A DNA stretch of 64,000 nucleotides from Enterobacter sp. 638. GTDB taxonomy: Bacteria; Pseudomonadota; Gammaproteobacteria; Enterobacterales; Enterobacteriaceae. The translations under genes and the position numbers were made by a program. The first letter of the stretch is position 1. Every line of letters begins with the position of its first letter. The DNA lies in contig NC_009436.1 in NCBI RefSeq assembly GCF_000016325.1, forward strand, positions 682,001-746,000. The letters are read 5' to 3'. The notes below the pieces were generated by a model, which saw only the letters and a program-made list of their open reading frames with translations, had not been told where the DNA came from and ran no database searches. Shown here piece after piece: positions 58,945-64,000 of the stretch.

Positions 58945-59895
58945 TTAAAGCGTATCTGCGGGCGGGATGCCAAAATCGGGCATCCCGTTTTTGTCCCAGC
59001 GAACCAATTTTAAACGAGTATGCCGGTTGGGATCGTACAGCGGATCGCCTTCAATTTCGGTGTAATTTCGCGCGTGATATACCAGCACATCTTCCCCGTC
59101 CGGCGTCTGCGTGAAGCTGTTATGCCCCGGCCCGTACTGACGATTTTCGTAGCTGGTGGTGAACACAGGACGCGGCGCTTTGTGCCAGTTTTGCGGGTTC
59201 TGAGGATCGGCATTCATGTCTATCCACAGCAGCCCCATGCAGTAGTTTTCATCCGTCGCACTGGCGGAATAGCTGATAAACAGTTTGTTGCCGTGCACTA
59301 AAACTGCCGGGCCTTCGTTAACCCAAAATCCGCGGCATTCCCACTCATACTCCGGTTTACTCAGCATCACGGGATCGCCTTTCAGCGTCCATGGATTTTC
59401 CATTTCGCACAGATACAGATTGGAATTACCCGAGATATCCGGGGCTTTCTGCGCCCACAGATACCAGCGCTTACCCTGATGAACAAAGGTGGTGGCGTCG
59501 AGCGCAAAGGTATCAAACGGCGTTTTGATTTGTCCTTTCTCGATCCACCGTGCGTTAAGCGGATCGTCGCCTGTGCCTTCAAGCGCAAACATTCGGTGCT
59601 GGAACATACCTAGCTTATCCAGCGCTTGAGTGTGGGTCGCGGCAAAATAGATGTACCACTTTCCTTCGATGTGGTGCAGTTCCGGGGCCCAAATGAGCTC
59701 ACTCATCGGGCCGGTGTCCGGTTTGTGCCACACCACGACTTCCTCCGCGCTGCGCAATCCTTCCAGCGAGTCGGCGCGCCGAAGGGCCAGCCTGTCGTAC
59801 TCTGGCACGGAGGCGATGAAATAGTATTGCCCCTCATGATGCAAAATATACGGGTCAGCACGTTGTTCAATAAAGGGATTTGGCCAGTTACGCAT
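58945..59895 (-). CDS. GH43-family glycosidase, probable alpha-L-arabinofuranosidase
   Basis: Cytoplasmic glycoside hydrolase of family 43, 316 residues, no signal peptide. Five-bladed beta-propeller hallmarks: catalytic base Asp14 (RADPYI), pKa-modulating Asp133 (ALDATTF), general acid Glu194 (NEGPAVL) and His258 (GPGHNSF). GH43 holds arabinofuranosidases, arabinanases and xylosidases. I favour an exo-acting alpha-L-arabinofuranosidase from the overall motif pattern and from the AraC-like site upstream of the operon. It starts 10 bp after the symporter stop. It is absent from the E. coli K-12 ampE-aroP gap. I recall AraC-controlled transporter and arabinofuranosidase genes reported in Salmonella but cannot confirm they are the same pair. 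Confidence 0.85.
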   Translation of the reverse strand: MRNWPNPFIEQRADPYILHHEGQYYFIASVPEYDRLALRRADSLEGLRSAEEVVVWHKPDTGPMSELIWAPELHHIEGKWYIYFAATHTQALDKLGMFQHRMFALEGTGDDPLNARWIEKGQIKTPFDTFALDATTFVHQGKRWYLWAQKAPDISGNSNLYLCEMENPWTLKGDPVMLSKPEYEWECRGFWVNEGPAVLVHGNKLFISYSASATDENYCMGLLWIDMNADPQNPQNWHKAPRPVFTTSYENRQYGPGHNSFTQTPDGEDVLVYHARNYTEIEGDPLYDPNRHTRLKLVRWDKNGMPDFGIPPADTL

Positions 59896-59905
59896 GGGGC
59901 TTTCC

Positions 59906-61303
59906 TTATTTTGTCTCAGCTGTTTTCAGTTCCTGATAGTCGCTCAGCTCGCGGTAATTTGTGCGACGCTTCTCAAGGTCTTCCTGAATTTGCTTCATCG
60001 TTTCACGATCCACTTTCAACAGGCGTACCACACCCGCTGTGAGCAGATAACCCACGCCCGGAATCACGGTAAAGAGCAACACGATGCCGTTGATGGCATC
60101 CGCGCTTTGCGCTTTTGCACCGGCATCATAGCCGTACCAGGAGAGCAAAAAGCCCACCATCGCACCAGCAATCGCCAGCCCCAGTTTCAGGAAGAAAATG
60201 TTGCCGGAGAAGCTGATCCCGGTGATGCGTTTGCCGGTTTTCCACTCGCCGTAATCGTCCACATCCGCCATCAGCGACCAGTGCAGCGGGGAAGGGATCT
60301 GATGCAAAATGTTCAGCAGGAAGTAGAGCACGACAATCGTCGTCGTGGCTTTGGGATCGAAGAAATAAAACGCGCAGGAGAAAATCGCGAGGGCGATATT
60401 GGTCCAGAAGAACACTTTCAGTTTACACCAGCGGTCGGTCAGGACCTTCGCCAGCATGCTTCCGAGCATCATCCCGACGACGCCAAGGCTGATAAACAGC
60501 GTCGCAAAGTGAGTGCTTTGCCCCATGACCCAGGTGACGTAATACATCGTCGCCGCCATGCGGATAAAGCCCGGGCAGACGTTGCACAACGTCAGCAGCA
60601 AAATGCGCACCCACTGATCGTTTTTCCACGCGTCTTTCAGATCGTTTTTCAGTTCGTCGTTGGTTTGAACCGCCGGGCGAATACGTTCCCGCACGGTCGC
60701 GAAGCTGAACAGGAACATACAGGTGCCGATAAGCGCCAGTACGGTCATCGCCATCTGGTAGCCCTTGGCTTTGTTATCCCCGCCGAAATATTCAACCATC
60801 GGCAGCAAGGTTAACGACAGCAGCAGGGTGGCTATGCCGACCATCACGAAGCGATAGGACTGGCAGGCCACGCGCTCTTTGGGATCGTTGGTGATCACAC
60901 TGCCTAACGAGCAGTAAGGAATGTTGATAGCGGTATAGGTGAGCGAGAGTAGGAAATAAGTGACAAAGGCATAGATAACTTTGCTGTTGTACGTCCACTC
61001 TGGGGTCGTGAACATCAGCACGCTGAACAAGGCGTAGGGGAAGGCGATCCACAGCAACCATGGACGAAATCGACCATATTTACTGCGGGTACGGTCCGCA
61101 ATCGCGCCCATGATCGGGTCAGTGATGGCATCGATGACGCGTACCGACAGCAGTAAAACCCCGACCAAAGCAGGCGCGAGCCCGAAAATATCCGTATAAA
61201 AATAGTTAACAAACAACATTATGGCGCCGAAGATGATGTTGCATCCCGCGTCGCCCATCCCATAGCCGATCTTTTCTTTGACTGACAGTTTATTGTTATT
61301 CAT
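59906..61303 (-). CDS. GPH-family sugar:cation symporter
   Basis: Glycoside-pentoside-hexuronide symporter (relatives MelB, XynT/YagG, YicJ), 465 residues with about 12 hydrophobic segments. Family motifs: IGYGMGDAGCNIIFG near the start, the cation-site region VIDAITDPIMGAIADRTRSKYGRFRPWLLW (about 56-86), and the second-half LADV-type motif SLMADVDDYGEWKTGKRITGI. It probably imports a pentose-containing oligosaccharide or glycoside for the downstream GH43 enzyme. GGAGAG precedes the ATG. It reads in the same direction as aroP but has its own promoter region. Confidence 0.9.
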   Translation of the reverse strand: MNNNKLSVKEKIGYGMGDAGCNIIFGAIMLFVNYFYTDIFGLAPALVGVLLLSVRVIDAITDPIMGAIADRTRSKYGRFRPWLLWIAFPYALFSVLMFTTPEWTYNSKVIYAFVTYFLLSLTYTAINIPYCSLGSVITNDPKERVACQSYRFVMVGIATLLLSLTLLPMVEYFGGDNKAKGYQMAMTVLALIGTCMFLFSFATVRERIRPAVQTNDELKNDLKDAWKNDQWVRILLLTLCNVCPGFIRMAATMYYVTWVMGQSTHFATLFISLGVVGMMLGSMLAKVLTDRWCKLKVFFWTNIALAIFSCAFYFFDPKATTTIVVLYFLLNILHQIPSPLHWSLMADVDDYGEWKTGKRITGISFSGNIFFLKLGLAIAGAMVGFLLSWYGYDAGAKAQSADAINGIVLLFTVIPGVGYLLTAGVVRLLKVDRETMKQIQEDLEKRRTNYRELSDYQELKTAETK

Positions 61304-61334
61304 CGACAGCTCTCCGAATTGCAGTATGGAGAGA

Positions 61335-61340
61335 ATTATT
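61335..61340 (-). promoter_or_regulatory. Predicted -10 of the symporter-GH43 operon
   Basis: Minus strand AATAAT, five of six bases of the -10 consensus. It is separated from the AraC-like site by 42 bp, against 41 bp at araBAD. No good -35 is present, as expected for an activator-dependent promoter. Confidence 0.5.
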
Positions 61341-61382
61341 TGCTGGCAAATGAATATTTGCGTAGCAAGATAAAGGCGGTGA

Positions 61383-61399
61383 TATGGATGAAATCGCTG
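61383..61399 (-). promoter_or_regulatory. Predicted AraC half-site (araI1-like) of the symporter-GH43 operon
   Basis: Minus strand CAGCGATTTCATCCATA. It fits TAGC-N7-TCCATA and matches the araI1 of this same window (8723-8739) at 15 of 17 positions. It lies 80 bp before the symporter ATG. A second partial match (TATGGA on the plus strand) is at 61325. Confidence 0.7.
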
Positions 61400-61411
61400 T
61401 CGGTGAGAATT

Positions 61412-61427
61412 TGTGAGGCAGGTAACA
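61412..61427. promoter_or_regulatory. Predicted CRP site of the symporter-GH43 operon
   Basis: TGTGA-GGCAGG-TAACA, nine of the ten consensus half-site bases of TGTGA-N6-TCACA. It is 12 bp upstream of the AraC-like site; at araBAD the gap is 13 bp. Confidence 0.65.
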
Positions 61428-61429
61428 CG

Positions 61430-61455
61430 CTCAGTGCCCGAGGCCGGGCACTGAG
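61430..61455 (-). terminator. aroP terminator hairpin
   Basis: CTCAGTGCCCG and CGGGCACTGAG form a perfect 11-bp stem with a 4-nt loop, just beyond the aroP stop. No long T run follows on the minus strand. It separates aroP from the symporter promoter. Confidence 0.65.
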
Positions 61456-61465
61456 TCAGACGAGA

Positions 61466-62836
61466 TTAATGCGCTTTAACGGCTTTCGCGTTCTTCTGTT
61501 TGAACAGATAGCCAATACCCAGGATAACGACCCAAACCGGGATCAGGTAAACGGAAATTGCCATACCCGGCGTCATCAGCATGATCACCAGCACTGCCGC
61601 CATAAACACCAGGCAAACCCAGTTTCCGACGGGGTAGAACAGGGCAGGGAAGCGCGTTTTCACGCCCTGCTGCTGCTTGGCACGACGGAACTTGATGTGC
61701 GCCAGGCTGATCATCGCCCAGTTGATGACAAGCGCAGAGACAACCAGCGCCATCAGCAGACCGAACGCTGATTCCGGTGCCAAATAGTTAATCAGTACGC
61801 AAAGGGCTGTCACCACCGCGGAAACCAGAATGGTGTTCACCGGTACGCCACGCTTGTCGAGATTCAGCAGCGCTTTTGGTGCGTTGCCCTGTTGAGCCAG
61901 ACCAAACAGCATACGGCTGTTGCAGTACACGCAGCTGTTATAAACGGACAGCGCTGCGGTGAGCACGACGACGTTCAGGGCGTTTGCCACGAAGGTGTCG
62001 CCCAGCTCATGGAAGATCAGCACGAACGGGCTGGTGTCAGCGGTTACGCGTGTCCATGGCAGTAAAGAGAGCAGAACGGCCAGTGAACCCACATAGAAAA
62101 TCAGAATACGGTAGATAACCTGGTTGGTGGCTTTTGGGATGCTCTGCTCTGGGTTATCGGCTTCTGCGGCGGTAATACCCACCAGCTCAAGGCCGCCAAA
62201 CGAGAACATAATGATCGCCATCATCATCACCAGACCAGTCATGCCGTGAGGCAGGAACCCGCCTTGCTCCCACAGGTTGCGCACGGTGGCTTGAGGGCCG
62301 CCGTTGCCGCTGAACAGTAACCAGCCGCCGAAGATGATCATTGCTACCACGGCGATAACTTTGATAATCGCGAACCAGAACTCCATCTCACCGAACACTT
62401 TTACGTTGGTCAGGTTGATGGCGTTGATCAGCACAAAGAAGACCGCAGCGGAAGCCCAGGTTGGGATCTCCGGATACCAGAACTGGATGTATTTCCCGAC
62501 GGCGGTGAGTTCAGCCATCGCGACCAAAACGTACAGCACCCAGTAGTTCCAGCCGGAAGCGAAACCAGCAAAACCGCCCCAGTATTTATACGCAAAGTGG
62601 CTGAAGGAACCCGCTACCGGCTCTTCGACAACCATTTCGCCTAACTGACGCATGATTAAGAACGCGATAAAACCGGCGATAGCGTAGCCGAGAATAATGC
62701 CGGGGCCTGCTGACTGAATAACGGATGCGCTGCCCAGAAACAGGCCGGTGCCGATAGCGCCACCCAGAGCAATAAGCTGAATATGGCGGTTCTTAAGGCC
62801 GCGCTTCAGCTGATCGCCATGCTGTTGACCTTCCAT
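61466..62836 (-). CDS. aroP: Aromatic amino acid permease AroP
   Basis: General importer of phenylalanine, tyrosine and tryptophan, APC (amino acid-polyamine-organocation) superfamily. It has 456 residues (E. coli 457) and 12 hydrophobic segments. The first helix motif IALGGAIGTGLFLGSA and GGLELVGITAAEADNPEQSIPKA are family signatures. E. coli aroP is repressed by TyrR; I could not place clear TyrR boxes here. It is divergent from pdhR. Confidence 0.96.
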   Translation of the reverse strand: MEGQQHGDQLKRGLKNRHIQLIALGGAIGTGLFLGSASVIQSAGPGIILGYAIAGFIAFLIMRQLGEMVVEEPVAGSFSHFAYKYWGGFAGFASGWNYWVLYVLVAMAELTAVGKYIQFWYPEIPTWASAAVFFVLINAINLTNVKVFGEMEFWFAIIKVIAVVAMIIFGGWLLFSGNGGPQATVRNLWEQGGFLPHGMTGLVMMMAIIMFSFGGLELVGITAAEADNPEQSIPKATNQVIYRILIFYVGSLAVLLSLLPWTRVTADTSPFVLIFHELGDTFVANALNVVVLTAALSVYNSCVYCNSRMLFGLAQQGNAPKALLNLDKRGVPVNTILVSAVVTALCVLINYLAPESAFGLLMALVVSALVINWAMISLAHIKFRRAKQQQGVKTRFPALFYPVGNWVCLVFMAAVLVIMLMTPGMAISVYLIPVWVVILGIGYLFKQKNAKAVKAH

Positions 62837-62888
62837 TATGTGAAACCTCGTGTGTGGTTGTTATGTTCACGCTATGGCGTGTGTAATT

Positions 62889-62905
62889 ATGAAATTCCAT
62901 TTCAT
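62889..62905. repeat. Perfect dyad in the aroP leader
   Basis: ATGAAAT-TCC-ATTTCAT, 7-bp arms and a 3-bp centre, 53 bp upstream of aroP. Size and symmetry fit a protein operator, but I do not recognise the protein. Confidence 0.5.
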
Positions 62906-62940
62906 GTATTTATTTCGTTACGGTTCAAATGACCTAAAAA

Positions 62941-62964
62941 ACGGAAGATGTCTTCCGTAAGCGT
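62941..62964 (-). terminator. Terminator-like hairpin in the aroP leader
   Basis: ACGGAAGA and TCTTCCGT (62941-62948, 62951-62958) form a near-perfect palindrome. On the minus strand, toward aroP, it is followed by six T residues (62935-62940). This is a well-formed intrinsic terminator about 100 bp before the aroP start, so it could stop or attenuate transcription from promoters further upstream. Coordinates include the flanking bases on the pdhR side. Confidence 0.55.
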
Positions 62965-63327
62965 CAGAATAGTGGTAAGCGACCGCGAATGCACCTGCTT
63001 TATAAAGGGTCGATGACGAGTTGAATAAAAAGAAAGCAATTGTAAGTTGCTGCCTTTAACCCCTTTTATCTGGGTATAGAATAAAAATGCTTCATTAGGG
63101 GGTTAAAAATTCATTATTTGTCATGGTGAATCGGTTCAGATGGCGTATTTCGCGTTTCATTAAAGTTAAAACTGCCTCTATATGGGTAACCAATTCATTT
63201 GTGCAAAGTTACATTTCTGAAACGTTATTTCTGTAAGGTTGTTAAAATGTGCAGGGTTTACTGATTTCAATCAAAACCACGATGGACAGAAGGTGAATAC
63301 TTTGTTACTTTAGCGATACGAATATGA
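62965..63327. promoter_or_regulatory. aroP-pdhR divergent intergenic region
   Basis: AT-rich, no credible gene. In E. coli this interval carries the aroP promoters with TyrR boxes and the pdhR promoter. I could not assign TyrR boxes (TGTAAA-N6-TTTACA) with confidence. TTGTTA at 63302 is a weak -35 candidate for pdhR. Confidence 0.4.
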
Positions 63328-63344
63328 AATTGGTAAGACCAATT
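63328..63344 (+). promoter_or_regulatory. PdhR operator (autoregulatory)
   Basis: AATTGGTAAGACCAATT, a near-perfect palindrome matching the PdhR consensus ATTGGTnnnACCAAT. It lies 32 bp before the pdhR ATG. PdhR represses its own pdhR-aceEF-lpd operon here until pyruvate binds. Confidence 0.9.
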
Positions 63345-63376
63345 GACTCCGGGCAAAAAGGCGTAAGACAGGGAAT

Positions 63377-64000
63377 ATGGCCTACAGCAAAATTCGCCAA
63401 CCAAAACTATCCGATGTGATTGAGCAGCAGCTGGAATTTTTGATCCTCGAAGGGACTCTGCGCCCCGGTGAAAAACTCCCGCCTGAACGCGAACTGGCTA
63501 AACAGTTCGATGTTTCCCGTCCCTCTCTGCGTGAGGCGATTCAACGTCTCGAAGCCAAGGGCTTGCTGCTTCGTCGCCAGGGCGGCGGAACTTTTGTTCA
63601 AAACAGCCTGTGGCAGAGCTTCAGCGATCCGCTGGTAGAGCTTCTATCTGACCACCCAGAATCCCAGTTTGACCTGCTTGAAACCCGTCACGCGCTTGAA
63701 GGTATCGCTGCTTATTATGCGGCACTGCGCAGCAATGATGAAGACCGTGAACGTATTCGCGAGCTTCATCAGGCCATTGAACGGGCACAAGAATCAGGCG
63801 ATCTCGACGCCGAGTCCGATGCCGTCGTCCAGTACCAAATTGCCGTCACCGAAGCGGCTCATAATGTGGTACTCCTCCATCTGCTACGCTGCATGGAACC
63901 GATGCTGGCCCAGAATGTTCGACAAAATTTTGAATTGTTGTATGCCCGCCGGGAAATGCTTCCGCTGGTCAGCAACCATCGTACTCGTGTATTCGAGGCG
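63377..64000 (+). CDS. pdhR: Pyruvate dehydrogenase complex repressor PdhR, partial
   Basis: GntR/FadR-subfamily repressor sensing pyruvate. 208 codons are inside the window; the family length is about 254, so the C-terminus is cut off. The N-terminal winged helix is clear ([20 protein letters not shown], then [20 protein letters not shown]). The FCD effector domain begins at about 90 ([16 protein letters not shown]). CAGGGAAT precedes the ATG. Confidence 0.96.
   Translation, partial: MAYSKIRQPKLSDVIEQQLEFLILEGTLRPGEKLPPERELAKQFDVSRPSLREAIQRLEAKGLLLRRQGGGTFVQNSLWQSFSDPLVELLSDHPESQFDLLETRHALEGIAAYYAALRSNDEDRERIRELHQAIERAQESGDLDAESDAVVQYQIAVTEAAHNVVLLHLLRCMEPMLAQNVRQNFELLYARREMLPLVSNHRTRVFEA

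Noticed and set aside
62965..63327. TyrR boxes for aroP
   Set aside because: Partial TGTAAG and TTTAAC motifs exist but none has the proper TGTAAA-N6-TTTACA spacing.

Overview
The window is chromosomal DNA of an enterobacterium (Enterobacteriaceae). The gene order rapA-polB-araDAB/araC-yabI-thiQPB-sgrR/sgrST-setA-leuDCBA-leuO-ilvIH-cra-mraZ...ftsZ-lpxC-secM-secA-mutT-yacG-zapD-coaE-guaC-hofCB-ppdD-nadC/ampDE-aroP/pdhR follows the 1 to 3 minute region of Escherichia coli, with protein lengths almost the same as the E. coli ones. Divergence in SgrT, SecM, AraC and HofB, an AmpD of 187 residues, and two extra genes between ampE and aroP argue against E. coli itself. They fit an Enterobacter-like genus (Enterobacter, Lelliottia, Leclercia and relatives). 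The genus is an inference. I saw no rRNA, tRNA, insertion sequence, prophage or CRISPR array.

Layout. 1-2064: start-proximal part of rapA, cut by the window edge. 2193-4550: polB behind a LexA box. 4671-9820: araBAD and divergent araC, with a complete looping regulatory region (I1, I2, CRP, O1, O2). 9949-10985: yabI, then a 32-bp tandem repeat array ending in a REP-like hairpin. 10985-14375: thiBPQ thiamine transporter under a TPP riboswitch. 14414-17609: sugar-phosphate stress locus (sgrR, the dual-function RNA sgrS with sgrT, setA). 17652-22606: leuLABCD with attenuator. 23159-27910: leuO, ilvIH, cra. 28431-46414: the division and cell-wall (dcw) cluster from mraZ to ftsZ, then lpxC. 46679-50410: secM-secA-mutT. 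50453-53292: yacG-zapD-coaE and guaC. 53325-56345: type IV pilus genes hofC, hofB, ppdD. 56531-58926: nadC and ampDE. 58945-61303: a two-gene operon, cytoplasmic GH43 glycosidase plus GPH-family sugar symporter. 61466-64000: aroP and the start of pdhR.

Most of the window is conserved core. The most interesting part is the GH43/symporter operon. Its upstream region repeats the architecture of the araBAD promoter found 52 kb away: a CRP-like site, then a 17-bp AraC half-site matching araI1 at 15 of 17 positions, then a -10 hexamer, with spacings within 1 bp of those at araBAD. This makes the operon a strong candidate AraC/CRP regulon member, importing arabinose-containing oligosaccharides and cutting them to L-arabinose, which AraBAD then converts to D-xylulose 5-phosphate.
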